From NCBI GenBank assembly GCA_964036045.1, contig OZ038378.1, positions 162,572,576 to 162,636,575 on the forward strand: DNA of 64,000 nt, in the 5' to 3' direction. The notes beneath the pieces were generated by a model. That model ran no database searches and was not told the origin of the DNA. It worked only from the letters and a program-made list of their open reading frames with translations. The translations under genes and the position numbers were made by a program. The stretch's first letter is position 1, and each line of letters begins with the position of its first letter. This DNA comes from Eutreptiella sp. 'Long Island Sound 2002' (taxonomy: Eukaryota > Euglenozoa > Euglenophyceae > Eutreptiales > Eutreptiaceae). Of this stretch, positions 9,001-20,400 are shown piece after piece.

Positions 9001-10922
9001 CCACCAAGCCGGCACCACAATACAGCAAGTTCGGCAACAGATTAAAACGGACGCCCCAGGACCTGGGGTTCCACCTAGGTACAGTCACGGAAGTGCACTC
9101 AGAATCGGCCACACTCCAGTTCTCGGACGGCACCACCCACACCATCAAAAACCCCGGTCTCCGCCGCAACGAGAAAGAATACACCTTTCAAAACCCAGCC
9201 ATTTCTGTCCTCCCTCAACTGGCGGGGCGCCACGAACTGCTCACCCCCCCCCTTCTTCACCCTCAAGAATACATCCTCAACCCCCCCCCCGGGCCATACG
9301 GCGGGGTCCTACTCGACTCGTCACTGCATGGCGAGCTGTACCGGCTCCCAGATGAACCTCACTCCCTTGACCCCGACGACCTCGAAGAATGGGGTTGTGA
9401 AGCAGCCCTTGCCCTCCTCCTCGCATCGTCCCCCGGCACGACATGGGTGTACTTGGATGGCTCAGCGGGCGCCTTGGGCTACGGATCGGCGGCCACCCTG
9501 TTTTTTCCAAATGGCTCCAGATGGGTACTGTGCCAAACGTCCCCGTACCAGTCATCAGAGGGATCGGAGTTCTGGGCCGCTATTATGTTCCTACGGTGGG
9601 CCCTTGCATCTCACCCGCACCTCACCTTCGCCGTGCTAGGGGACAACCTCCACGTTATCACTGTTCTCTCTCCGGACACCCCCCCAGGCCTCCCATCACG
9701 CTCGCCAGCCGGCACGTGGGAATCCTCTCTCCAGTCCGTCCAGGCCTCCCTACGCCCAGGGATGATCCAGGGTTGGGGGTGGATCAAGGGGCACGCCGGG
9801 TTCGTGGGGAATGAAATCTCAGATGCTTACTCAAAGTGGGCCGCCCACGTGATGGTCTGGGACCCCTCCCTCCTTCCCCCCCCCCCGATAGGGTGCATAT
9901 CCAGGGGCCCCCTCCCAGTCATACACAAATTGACTACAACCTCAATCAAGCATCTCCTCCCTCGCCACAAACACGAAAACATCCACGCACCGTCCAGCTT
10001 CCATTTTTACAATCACACTTCGTGGTTCAAAGGCCTCCCTTTCAAATGGTCCTCCGGAAATTTCAACATGGCGCCATTTGCTTTCCACGACGACTTGCGC
10101 CCTCGCCATTGCCACGCTTGCCCCGACCCACACCCGATGGATGTTATCTCTTTCGTCTCACACTGCCCAACGTGCGAACACCTGGTCCAAACCTACATTC
10201 AATGCTGGCGCCCCCCCTTCACCACGGTGGTGTCCCAATGGTGGTCCGCGACCACACACGTGGGGGAGAGACGCAATTTCGTCCGGGGGCTTGTTCCCAT
10301 GACGCTGTACACCAAACTCACAACCCCCCCCTCCGGCCGAAGAAAACCAGCACACTGTCACGACTTAAAACTCGCCCTGAAGGATCGTGTTCCCCTGCTC
10401 CTCAGCGCCCTATACCGCACGCTGGAATGGCTAAAAGACCACCCCCCTCCAGCCCCGCTCACCCCCCCTACGGGCCCCAACTCATGGGGACGCCCCTGGT
10501 CGCCCTACAGCACGTCGCACACCGCCCAACAACGCCCCTCCCCCGCCTACCACCCTCCCCCCCCCCTCCCGGACAAAGTTGCACACAAGCCCCCAAAGCG
10601 CCCCCGCCCCCCATCTCCTGCGGCACACACCAAAACTCGAAAACACGGCCGCCAGCCCCCAAGGCCCGTCCGGCCTCTATCACTGAAACGCGGTACCGCA
10701 AGTCAACCCCAGCCAGAGCCTCCGCCCCCCAAACGGCCGCTCACAATCAGGGACATGTTCAACCTCCCCCCCCCCCCTAGACCAGCACCCCCCCTCGCCG
10801 CCTCCGCCCCCATTTCCGCCCCTTCTCCTCGCATAACAAGGTACTTCGCACCAGCCCCCCCCTCCCCCGCGAGCACAAACTCACAATCGTCCTCACACTC
10901 GTCCAACGTGTCATCTCTGTGA
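6009..10922 (+). CDS. LINE ORF2: APE endonuclease, reverse transcriptase, RNase H
   Basis: About 1637 aa counted from GTG at 6009; the frame is open from 5877 and no AUG precedes the endonuclease core, so the true start is unknown. Residues about 35-275 are an APE-type endonuclease (LFLQEIN, GGDTN, SRLDHIL, S267-D268-H269-H270), which nicks target DNA. Residues about 540-860 are the reverse transcriptase (FGGLPNRRCQDHIF, RQGCPMSP, catalytic F732-V-D-D735, YLGV). RNase H follows, with D1150, E1187, D1212 and D1272 as the expected acidic residues. A Cys/His cluster (CHAC...H...C..C) lies near 1375-1395. The last 200 residues are rich in proline and basic residues, with a PIP-box-like PRITRYF near 1607-1613. 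No internal stop or frameshift is seen; it ends in TGA. Confidence 0.95.
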   Translation: MPPQPPPIPPPPRSKTRLRKGYQRPHRPPIPLPSELRFLSHNLQKKPIVSSQILRHLKNDFDILFLQEINHAPILPHVYAYGSGTKATIVSNISQDKHSRGEHGSVLVCSPRLSRFVTPLPRLDTEGMLAAAVLTLPGAPPTLLVSVYAPSTDVHRSKIENILRPLMHQYPNHVLGGDTNCIMCPELDGSNLQTDNEWPWLRRQITSDPPRLIDTFRHFHPTERSFSRYPTPYRASSSRLDHILLFPAASEFFAPTSATIQTDDKTSDHHPVTYTSQVPPHPFTEAPTTKRKVFRKLTERERSNHHDSLAPLARWCESTLPRFESLSSADIELFTDVVLEEVATSYHSITTPSRPTSSALVRKIKESLQTLPPPNHPNYPASMDTLNKLVKEWETKVNKAATTKIHRCLVRKTRIKRTINEALNPVERGEITLKRPGTTQLVSTPKEVGSIFSSTLLTLGGSLEYAPPNTLVDRLLAHSPACPEPTKHGLLPDITWESLRNTLKRSKPNKAGGRDFTNIYTLHVSPPPIQQFIWKVCNYYLHRPLPEKWLEANIILLFKKGDVMNPVNYRPIALLNSVYKIIATHANRELLAAAIEHSIIHPTQFGGLPNRRCQDHIFNLLSTFRESVGSYSLYIDFNKAFNSVPHTTLFTVLSRLNFPTPLVNLIQSLYRAPRDFPVVSGQTHSSHLQTRGVRQGCPMSPILFCLYLNVLLFALPSHVTAPPSSHESGHAFVDDLLYRSENGDRIQQVLNFFDTVAREWGLDLNLSKTEIHAMGTAPPRTFTSPSGTPLSTTNQKTGQPHNCYKYLGVYIFTANHEAQTLALAKSEIRSFFTTLQPLQLTLSEYILLVNVQLIPILSYRLMAHPLALNELGALQAMIWQNVAHDPSPDRANRISRLVSPKARYTPRHQGGLGLRHFTFSICMALVNTAIRYLNGDGPASTNESFSEAMLSTTRNPIQDTIMDACHTIGFRYHSTGLWASCPPSLFLPKEKVQVRFLATKPAPQYSKFGNRLKRTPQDLGFHLGTVTEVHSESATLQFSDGTTHTIKNPGLRRNEKEYTFQNPAISVLPQLAGRHELLTPPLLHPQEYILNPPPGPYGGVLLDSSLHGELYRLPDEPHSLDPDDLEEWGCEAALALLLASSPGTTWVYLDGSAGALGYGSAATLFFPNGSRWVLCQTSPYQSSEGSEFWAAIMFLRWALASHPHLTFAVLGDNLHVITVLSPDTPPGLPSRSPAGTWESSLQSVQASLRPGMIQGWGWIKGHAGFVGNEISDAYSKWAAHVMVWDPSLLPPPPIGCISRGPLPVIHKLTTTSIKHLLPRHKHENIHAPSSFHFYNHTSWFKGLPFKWSSGNFNMAPFAFHDDLRPRHCHACPDPHPMDVISFVSHCPTCEHLVQTYIQCWRPPFTTVVSQWWSATTHVGERRNFVRGLVPMTLYTKLTTPPSGRRKPAHCHDLKLALKDRVPLLLSALYRTLEWLKDHPPPAPLTPPTGPNSWGRPWSPYSTSHTAQQRPSPAYHPPPPLPDKVAHKPPKRPRPPSPAAHTKTRKHGRQPPRPVRPLSLKRGTASQPQPEPPPPKRPLTIRDMFNLPPPPRPAPPLAASAPISAPSPRITRYFAPAPPSPASTNSQSSSHSSNVSSL

Positions 10923-11311
10923 AAAAGCCACACTTACACATTTTCTCACGCCGACCCTCGACAGCCCTAGCGGCGCAATCAATCAGTACTACCACACTGG
11001 CACTCACCAGTCACTTCTGCAAATGAATCCCTCCCCCAAGCCACCCCCCGTGCTCAAGCCGTCATGCTCTAACCCCCAATCCGCAACCACACCGCCTTCG
11101 GGTATCAAGCAGAGACCCCGGCCTGCGGTTGTCTATAACGGGGCTGCCAAGTCTCTTTGAGATGAAGCAGACGAGGACAGCAACGTGCAGCGGTACTCAG
11201 CCCGCGATTGAACTTGATTTCGGGCTCCCGCCCCCCCCCAAAAAAGCTTGGCGCGCAAGAGCCTTTCTCCCCGGCCTGGCCAGCCACAAAAGGCGCCGTT
11301 CAGTGCAAAAA
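10923..11311 (+). other. LINE 3' UTR and short A tail
   Basis: About 390 bp after the ORF2 stop, with C-runs near 11230 and a terminal run of about six A before the right target-site duplication. No AATAAA signal was seen. Nothing else is recognisable. Confidence 0.75.
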
Positions 11312-11327
11312 AGGCTACCCCAAGCTT
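11312..11327. repeat. LINE target-site duplication, right copy
   Basis: Exact second copy of the 16-bp AGGCTACCCCAAGCTT at 3477-3492, preceded by the A tail and followed by the undisturbed gypsy 3' UTR. Confidence 0.95.
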
Positions 11328-12431
11328 CCCAAGGCCCGCCGACTGGGGAGAGTCCCCACGGGTCCTTCCTCGGGCGCACCATGTCCATATCCATACGACG
11401 CGAGTCCAGAGTGCCATAGTCGAACTCCTTACGAACCCCAAATCGTAAGGGAACTCCTCCTGAAGGGATCGGGCATCAAGGCCGTCTTTTCCCTCGCCCT
11501 ACTACCACGAAGCGTGGCCATACATGAGGGAGTCCTCATGCAGTGTGGGCGGAGGCGTCGACTCCTCAAACCACCAGTTTCCCAGGCAGACTGACCGAGG
11601 TCAGGAGCACCGGAGGCCGCCATCCGAATGCAAGTGCGTCTGCAAATCGGTAGGCTCACACTGGGACTGACAGTGGCGGACCGCTGGGAGTGTAGTCAGG
11701 CAACTGGGCTTCCCGCCTGGCGCCATCAGGATCTCCACACACACAGCGAATAGGGCAACACGGTATCGCGGGCACTCAAACAGTAGAATCTGTAATCAAG
11801 TACTGGTCCAGGCTGGACCAGGCTGTGAGGATATGTACACGGCGACTCAAGGCGCTTCTGTATCCCGATTCGTGGTGAAAAACAGTCCATCTCTCAGCGA
11901 TGGGCTGATGACACTCAACATACAGATGCACATATCCTGGAGGGCAGAAAAACAAGCAACAATTCGGGTAAATAGGCGTGTAAACACACTCAGAACAGAG
12001 TGCCAAACCACGCCACGGTCAGGATAAGGCAAATGCAGGAGGATGGACAGGATAACGCCTGAGTTCAGGCATATATAGTCTCGAGACACACGTCGACTGG
12101 CCTGGATTCCGCAAATGCCATGGAACCAGACCACACACCAAAAATTCGCAATGCCGATGACAGCGGCATCCGTTGCGCAACGTCGTATGGGCTTCAAGGC
12201 CCCAAGAGCTCAGAATTATGAAGGTCAGTCGCCCTACCTGGTTTCCCAAGGATTCAGCAGGGGGGGTGAGTGACGAATAAAAGAAGAGAGGGGCCATCCT
12301 CCTCTGGATTCAGCAGGGGGGGGTATATGGCCACTCTGTCACCGAAAGATGGAAGAGAGCAAGCAAGTAAGGGACGATTCGTCGGCCTCACAAGCGCTCA
12401 CAACACATCAGGGGAGAGCCCAGGGCGCTGA
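11328..12431 (-). other. 3' UTR of element A, proximal part
   Basis: Non-coding continuation of the gypsy 3' UTR, aligned with 32444-33549 of B. It contains a direct repeat of GGATTCAGCAGGGGGGG (near 12250 and 12305). Together with 3116-3476 the family's 3' UTR is about 1.5 kb. Short open frames here are not conserved as proteins and are not called. Confidence 0.7.
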
Positions 12432-15400
12432 TCAGGCACCCCTGGCTGCAATCGCCCGGGTGAGTGCTGCCAAGTCCGAAACGTGGATCTTGGTCTTGTT
12501 CTTGCGGATGTACTCCATGAAGGGAGTATTGACCCGCGGCACAAACGAGGAGACGGGTTCCCAGGTGTCGTGGGACGGCCCATAGCCTCGCCAACGAACC
12601 TTGAACTCCAGACCTCCGGGTGCCGAGGCCTTCGGACGCTGAGCCAGGATCTTCTCGACAGTATAGTCGTCCTGCTCAGCATAGTCGTCGTCCGAATCGG
12701 CCTCATGTTTGGCGTAGTCCAGGGACACATGTCGGCCACGGAGGTCGGGTTCCCGCACACGGAGTTGACTCTCGTGGCGCTCCCGGAACTGTCCGTGACC
12801 CACTTTGATGCGGTAAGTGTCCTCACCAATCCTGCGGACCACCTCGCCGGGTGTGAACCAGGTTTTGGTGCGGTGGGTGCCCATGGGGCGGGGTCTGATC
12901 ACCCACACCGGGTCTCCCACCCTGAACTTCTGCGCTGTCGAGCTCGGGGCGGACTTCTGACGCTCAGCATGCTCCTTCTCAAGCTGCTGGCGGATGTCCC
13001 GCGCCGTTTGCTCTTGCCGCGCGAAGAACTCCTTGGCATCCATAGCCATGCCATCACCAGACAAGGGAAGTCCCCTACCCAGGGGGTCCCTGCCAAACAG
13101 AATCTGGTGAGGGGACAAACCGCCCGGAGTGGGGGTGTCATGATGGGCCTTCAGAGCAGGCCACATCTCCTCGAACCAGTTCCGCCGTGGATTGGTGATG
13201 TGGATCTTGCGCAGCTTCTCGAACAGCTGCCGTCCAGCCACTTCAGCACGGCCGTTAGACCGGCTGAGATAGGCCACGCTCTTGGCATGACGTATCCCCA
13301 TGAGGGAACACATAGCCTTGAACCAGCCACCAGTAAACTGGGGCCCTCGGTCACTGCAAATGGTGCGGGGGATGTCAAAGACGGTCAGCCAATGACGAAT
13401 CATCATGACTGCCACTTCCTTGGCAAGCAACCCCTTTTTGCGTGCCGGAACGGCTACAACGTAGCCGCTGTGGCGGTCCACACAGAGAACCACACAGTCA
13501 AAGGTCTCCTTGCCAATGTGCACTTCGGGCATGGAGAAGACGTCCATGGCCACGCTCTCCATGGGCTGGTCAGGAACCGGGGTCCATTGGGGTTCCCCCT
13601 TGACGTTCCGGTTGTCGGGATTGCAGGCCTGACAGACCGAGCAACCCTTCCTGACCTTCTTGATGGCGGTGTAGAGAACGATATGGTCGATCTCGAACCG
13701 ACGCTGCATGTCAAGAGCTTGCTTCTTGACCCCTGGGTGCAGCATGTGGTGGTGCCAAGCTTCACACAGCTCGAGCACCCGGGACTCTGGGACTAGCAGC
13801 TTACCATTCCGGTAGAGCTTGCCATCTTCCTCAGTCAGCCCCTTTGGCCACTTCTGCCCGTCGTCAGGGTCGGTCACAGCCCTATACTCGGCCGCAAAGG
13901 CCTCAGACTTGGCGTAATCGTCGGTCCAGTCGTCCTGGAGGCAAGACTCTGGGAAGAGGTGCTTGTCGGACTCCACTCCCACAGGGGGTGCCGGACCGGG
14001 CCTTCCGCCCGCGGCACCCACAGGGGCGAGTACACTGACCGCTCTGCTCACCCTCGATGCGAGGGGGGCATCGGCAGCCATGACGACGAAGCATTTAACA
14101 TCCTCCTCCTCCATCAGGCGCTCCATTTCAATGATCTTCTTGGCTTCAGCGGTCTCAGCCTCATCGCCATGGGCAGAGATATCCTGCATGCCCTTGCTGG
14201 CGGGATAGGCCCACCTACTGAGACAGTCCGCCACGGTGTTATCCTTTCCAGGAATATAGACAACCGTAAGGTCGAACTTGGCCAAGGTCTCATGCCATCT
14301 TGCCCGTCGGGAGGCGGGACCTGAGGGGGTGTCCACGTGCTCCTTGTGCCACGACTGCAGACTCTGATGGTCGGTGCAGACGGTGACGGGATGGAGGGCT
14401 ATGTACCCAGCCCATTTCCTGAGAGCCATGACGATGGCATACGCCTCCTTTTCACGGGGCGTCCACGTCCGTCTCTGGCCTTCCGCCAGGACTCGGCTCC
14501 AGAAGGCCACGGGCACGTGCCTCCCATCGTCAAGCACTTGCTCCAACACAGCCCCAATGGCGTAGTCGGAAGCGTCGGTGCGCAGGACGAACCCTCGGTC
14601 GGGATCCACGAGGTGCAGACCCACTGCGGATAGCAGCGCCTGCTTCATCCCCTCAAAGGCACGGTCGGACTCTTCAGTCCAGACCAGAGCCTTCTTGGAC
14701 CCCTTCTTGGTCTCCTCTCGGTTGCCCTTGAGCATGGTCGTCATGGGGGCTGCATACTCGGCATACATTTTGATATACCCCGAGTAGTAGTTGCAGAACC
14801 CCAGATACGCCCGTAGCTCAGAGACCGTTTTGGGCTTTTCCCAGTGCTCAATCGCAGCCACCTTGCCAGGTATGGGCTTTCGCTGCCCGTTCCCGACTAC
14901 GTGGCCAGCGAAGACCACCTCGCTTACCGCAATGGTGGCCTTGTCACTGCTGCCCGTGAGTTTGTGCCGAACCAGAAGGTCCAGCACTCGAGTGACGTCC
15001 CTTTCGTGTGCCTCCAGGAGCTCCTCGTAGCTCATGCTGGGGTCCCCGGACGCGATGATCACGTCGTCCACGAAGGGGTCCGCACAGTCGCGCACCGGCT
15101 CAAGCAGGTTTTCCAGCATCCGCTGAAAAGCCGCATTGCCGTTGGTAACGCCCATAGGCATCACCTTCCACTGGAGAGGTCCAAGTGGGGTGCTCATGGC
15201 CGTGCAGGCACGGGACTCTTCGGCGAGAGGCATCTGATGATAACCATGTTTCAGGTCAATCACCGTGAAGATCCTCCGCCGGTGTTGCTTTTGCAGCATG
15301 TCCTCAATGAGGGGCAGCGTATAGCTGTCGTGCTGCGTTTGGGCGTTCAGGCCGCGGTAGTCGACCACGAGCCGCCACTCACCGGCAACCTTCTTGGGGA

Positions 15401-17453
15401 CGACGAAGCAGGGAGAGGCCCATTCGGAGTGGCACGGCTCGAGCCAGCCTCTCTGGATGAAGTCACGGAGGATCTTCTCCATGGCCTCTTTCCTCTCGCC
15501 CCTCAGGGCAAACTCCCGGTGACGATACACACGGGGGTCCTGCTTCAGTCGTATCTTGGCCTCGCCATACGGTCCACGCACGGGTGGGGGAAACACAGGC
15601 TTACCGCTGAAGAAGGTATCACCATACTTCCGCTTCAGCCTGGCCCTCAACGCCTGGATCTTGGGGCAGTCATCGGAATCCGCCTTGGCTTTTCCGGGCA
15701 CTTGAACCACGGAGCTTACTTGAGGGGTAGCGACCCCGCTCGCTTTCGGCTCAGGCGGTCTTCCCAGGTGGCCCAAAGGGCCATCTCTGGTCTTGCCCCG
15801 GAACAGATCGCCGTAGGTGGGTGGGTTACCGCCAGGCGGCTCGTCTTGGCTGGACATGTGATCCAGCACCCTCTGTACGAAGGTGTTCCCGTCATAGGAA
15901 CCAGAGACGATTGAGTCCACTTCCCACCAGGCTTTGTCCTGGCCTTTGCCCTCACGCTGGTTTCCCCAGTCGTGAAAGGGCTGATCCATATACCCCTGAA
16001 CCAGATCCCACTCCTCCTCAGTGAGGGGGTCTTCGGAGTCCGATTCTTCGATGTCAACAGGGGGAACCGCAAAGCATTGCCGCCATGGCTCTGCTATGAT
16101 GCGGTTGACACACACGAAGTCCGTGGTGTCGGCCTGATCAAGGCCCCCATCCACATAGTGGAATTCTGTTGGCCATCTCTGGGGCGGCATGGGCTGTCCC
16201 TTAGCGTCCTGATAGACACTCTCTCCAGCCGGTAGGACGACCTTGTTCAAGGTCATGTTGGTCCATGAGGCTACCCAATGTCGGGTACTTTCCTCCTCGG
16301 TGCATCCCATAGGAACAACCAGCACTGCCTTGGAGCGGTCCTTGCGAATCTTCGCTATCGCTCTTGGAATGTCCCAACGGGGGCAATGGATCCACATCAA
16401 TCCCTGATGCGGACCCCAGTGCTTCTTCCACGCGGAGTCCTGGGCGCTCCAGTACTTCTCACATACCCGCAGATGGGCGGAGGTTCCTGAAGAGAACGCA
16501 TCCAGGGCCAGATCCGACGCTCCCAGGTCCGTGACCACTCGGTACGCCACTTCCGGCCTTACGCCGTACTCCTGGTTCGCTGGCCCAGTAGGCTCAGTGT
16601 CCAGCGCGGCCACTTTGAGCTGATTGCGTTCGGGGTGGATCCATTGGCATTCCACATGGTGCTCAGGTGACGAAAGCCACGAGAGCTGGTCGTCCTGGTA
16701 CAGGGTCATGGAGGCCTGGGCCGGGAGGACGCCGGAGTCCGTCTCCATCATGAAGTCGTACCCGACGATCATGTCCCAGTCCATCTGGGCCTCGTAGAAG
16801 CTACCGTGCAGGAGGATTTCCTTGCCGAGGTCTGGGCGGCTCAGCTCACGATGGTTCACGAACTGCAGCCCAATGGCCGCTTCCTTCGTGCCTCCCACCA
16901 TGTACTGGCCGTTCGCCACCTTCAGCCTGACAGGTTTCCGACTGTCGGTAAGACACTATGGCGGAAGCAGGCCAGCCTTGACCAAGCTGACTTGAGCTCC
17001 CGTGTCGACCAACACGTCGAAAACCTTTTCCACTTCCCCGCATAAGGCACGGACCTTAAGATGCAACTGCCGCTCGCGACCGACACGGCGCACGGCGTGC
17101 AAACTCAGGATCTCCGGCCGTTCCAGAAGCTCCACAAGCGACTGGTGCAGGTCGTGGACAATGGGCTCAGGCTGCCCATCTGCAGCATCCAGCTGCGGTC
17201 CGGGTGATCCTCCGATACTCTCGGATAGATCCTGTAGTACATCAAACACGTTCTTGGTCGCGAAGGACGGACGGGTGCAAGGGTTCGTGCCTTCACTTGC
17301 CCTCACCCCGCCTCCGCGACTGGGCGCCAGACCGGGCCTTCCGCCCGCGGCAGTCCCCTTGTGTTTACCGACTCCCGACAGGGATGGTTCGGCGCTTCCC
17401 ACGTCACCATCCTGCGACCGCCCTAGCTGGGGCCCTTGGCTGCAGGGGCTCCG
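12432..17453 (-). pseudogene. pol: gypsy element A pol, with an in-frame UAG
   Basis: Pol of element A, translated as a readthrough extension of gag (same frame after the UAG at 17454-17456). Order: linker, retropepsin (DTGA), reverse transcriptase (FVDD), RNase H, integrase (zinc-binding H/H/C/C, DDE core), chromodomain near the C-terminus, ending in TGA. It differs from B by a G-to-T change on the coding strand that turns a glutamate codon (GAG) into TAG at 16956-16958, just after the protease motif. If UAG terminates, only about 165 codons of pol follow gag and the RT and integrase are lost; the long downstream frame (12432-16919) has no native start. If UAG is suppressed or recoded in this organism, A could still work. 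Confidence 0.88.
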
Positions 17454-17459
17454 CTAGGG
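17421..17459 (-). promoter_or_regulatory. gag-pol UAG readthrough signal, element A
   Basis: The gag stop is TAG at 17454-17456 followed by CGG, and pol continues in the same frame. CCCUAGC (17453-17459) can pair with GCUAGGG (17421-17427) across 25 nt. The arrangement is identical in B and CD. Confidence 0.7.
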
Positions 17460-20400
17460 GGCGTCGGTTGTGGAAGAGGGGGTGTTCTCCTCGGCCTCAA
17501 CGTCGTTGACGCCCTTCTTTCTTCCCCCTTTACCTCCTCCTTTACCCTTGTTCTTGTCCTTGTTCTGGTCATTCTGGTTGTTCTCCTTGTTCTTGTTATC
17601 CGACCTGGGGACCCAGTTCCGCTTGATCTCCTGGATCTCCTTGGCCAACTCGGTTCCCACCGACGACATCAGCTTGGCCAGCTCGTCCTTGTCCACCTCC
17701 ATCTTGGTTTCCCGGATACCCGCGGGCGCACGCTTCTTCGACCCGTGCGCCTTCTTGTAAGTCTCCGTGTCGGCCTTGTGGACGGGGCATGTTCGGTGGT
17801 CATGGTTGAAGCCTTTCTTCCTCCCATAACACACGAAACAGCCCTGCGGGTGAGCTCGTATGAACTCCCCAAAGGACAGCGGAGGGTCGCCAATACGGCG
17901 AGGGTCCCTCTTCTCCTGCTTCTTCCAACCTGGCTGCAGGGGCTTCCAGTTTGCTGGCTTGGTCCCCGCGCTCAGGTTCTTGGCCACGAAGGCACACACG
18001 GCCATTTCGGCGGGCTCATCGTCGTCGTCATCGTCGACGAGAGTCTCATCGCCGCCGGCTCCCGCTGGGTCCATGGCAGATTCCCCGCCAGGCCCCTCGC
18101 CAACGTAGTTGACGTCGCGGTCGCCGGGCCTCAACCCGCGGGTGTGGTGGAGGTTTCGGTACTCCTTGAGTACTTCCTCGCCAACCCACTCCAGGATCTC
18201 GTCGCAGCTCATCCGCGCCGGGATGGGCTGCAGACGGATGGTCTGGCCGCTCAACTCACAGTCGTCAAGGCGCCAAATCGCGGTCTTCTCGCGATCGCCC
18301 GAGACGGTGATGAGAAGAGCGTTCCGCAGGGAGTGCCGTTTGACATCCCGGGCCACGTTCTTCTTCGCCCAACTCACCACGTTCGTATGATACTCCTTGG
18401 GGAGCATCATCTTGACCGTGTGGTTGGACTTGGCCCTCTTGGATTCCTCCTTGGTGACCCTCTTGATCCATGCTTCCGGTAGCATGGAGAGCAGGCGAGC
18501 CTGCTCGTCACCCTCGTTCCAATCCTCCACGTTGCGGCGGAAGAGGGTGTATTTCCCACGGAAGTCACGCCATTCCCGTAGGCGGATCTCCCGTCCATCA
18601 TGCTCAAGCTTGATGGACTTCCAGCGCTTGGCAGCCACCTGCGGAGCGTCCACCCGCTCCTGCTCGTTGAGCCACTTCTTGGCGTCCTTGAGGGTCTTGA
18701 TTTTCCCCTCCTTGGTCGCCACGAAGTATAGCTCGCCGAGCACTTCCGGCAGGCGGTACCTGAACCGTCTGAAGACATATCTCTCCGCATCCGCGGGAGG
18801 TTGGTCTTCAGTGACGGTCAGCCCCCAATCGTCCAGCTTCTCCAAGAAGCGGTCGAGGTTGAGGGGGTTGCCATCGTACATGGGGGGCTTGATGTCCTTC
18901 AAGTCTTCCCACACGGCGGCGTCTGCGGCCTTAGAGACCATGAACGCCGGCCGCGAGGTCGACCGAGGTTCCCATCGGCCTCGCCCACGGACTCCCACGG
19001 CCGCCACGTCCATCTCCTCCATGGAATCCCTGTGGCTACGCCGCGGTTCCTCCACGTACGCTGAACCGAAATGTTCACGCCGTACTGCATCCATGTACGC
19101 ATCCTCATCACGGCGCCGGCGGCTGCGTTCAGCGGCCTCCCGTCGTACACCCCGCGGCGGGCTGATGTCGAACTCCTCCAGGTCCAGGTCCAGGTCCAGG
19201 TCCTCACCTTCGCCGACATCCCACTCCACGTCTCCTCTGGGGACCTCATCCCTGAGTCCACCATAACGCCCTCCAGCCCTGGGGATTGACACCGGGGCTG
19301 GTGGCGGGCGTCGGGGGCGTACAGGCGTCCGCGGTGGAGCACGGCGGTTGTGGTAGTCCGCGCTGAGCCACTCATCGCGCCATTCCTCACTGCCACTGCC
19401 GGGCGGCACGCGCTCGTTGCGGCGGCCCGCGCTGTGGTGAGAGGGGGCGGAGAGAGAGGGGGCACTGGCGCTGGGGCGACTCCTGGGGGCTCCGCCGGGG
19501 GCGTGGGGTCTGCCTGGACCTGGTCCGGGTCCCCAGCCGTCGTCCGACGAGCCAGACTCCAGGGGTGGGTGGTCGCTGCCGACTCTCCCACGGGCTTCCA
19601 GCGCATCCAGCCTCTCCTGCAGGCCGCTGACGACGTTGGTCAGCGACTTGGTCTCGGCCCTGGCGATGTCCAAGTCCTTCTGCGCGCGCGCGGCGACCGT
19701 GGAGATGCGAGCCATCTCGCTCTTGCCCGTGTCTACCTCCAGCTCGAGCAACTGGACTCTCCTGCGGAGGTAGACAATCCACCGCCAGGTGGCATCCGGG
19801 ACACCGTTCCCTGGTGGGTCGCCGGGGTCCCCAGGGGGTCCTCCAGGAGGGCCTCCGCCGGGTCCGCCCGGTCCAGGGGGTCCTCCCCCGCCCGGTGGTC
19901 CGCCTCCAGGGGGTCCACTTGGTGGGCGTCCTCCAGGGGGTCCTGAAGGTCCTCCGCCAGGGGGTCCCGGTGGGTCTCCGCCGGGTCGCCTCGGTGGGTC
20001 CGAGGATGGGCGCCTCCTCGTGATGCCGAAGTCCATGTCGTCATCCTCGTCCATGTCGCCCCACCTGGGCGTCTCGGTCACGGAGGACTCGGAGCTCCGG
20101 TAGGGAGGAGGGGGATCCTCATCCTCACCTTCCATGGGGACGTCTCCGCCACTTCCGCCCGTCCAAGCCACCACTTGGCGATGTCGACGGCCTCGTTCAT
20201 CCCCGTCACTGGCGGTGAAGAAGGGGTCACTGTCGTGGGGGTGCCCACCCGCTGGCCTCCGCGGCCTCTCGGGGGTCTTCCCCTTGCCCTTCCTCCGTCG
20301 ACGGGCGGTGGTGCTACCGCTCCCACTGCTGCCCGTGTCCGCCTCATCCAGCTTCATCCTGGAGGAGGCGTCCCCTTCGAAAAGCCTTCGAAGGGTCTCC

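Larger units (their letters stand above)
3493..11311 (+). mobile_element. full-length LINE with an AlkB domain in ORF1
   Basis: A non-LTR retrotransposon of about 7.8 kb, inserted antisense into the 3' UTR of gypsy element A and bounded by 16-bp target-site duplications. Order: 5' UTR, ORF1 (unknown N-terminal region plus AlkB dioxygenase), ORF2 (APE endonuclease, reverse transcriptase, RNase H, Cys/His motif, proline-rich tail), 3' UTR ending in about six A. Both ORFs are open across their whole lengths, so this copy may be functional or very recent. APE plus RNase H fits the I/Tad/R1-like branches rather than classic mammalian L1; clade placement needs a tree. Confidence 0.95.

Noticed and set aside
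9836-10780. Second plus-strand frame inside LINE ORF2
   Set aside because: Proline-rich overlap caused by C-runs; ORF2 in the other frame has clear RNase H and Cys/His residues.
14844-15914. Plus-strand frame of about 356 codons over pol of A
   Set aside because: Exact antisense of the RT region, repeated in B only as a shadow.
19160-19210. Short tandem repeat (AGGTCC)n as a microsatellite locus
   Set aside because: It encodes an acidic Asp/Leu run within gag, shared with B, and is part of the protein.
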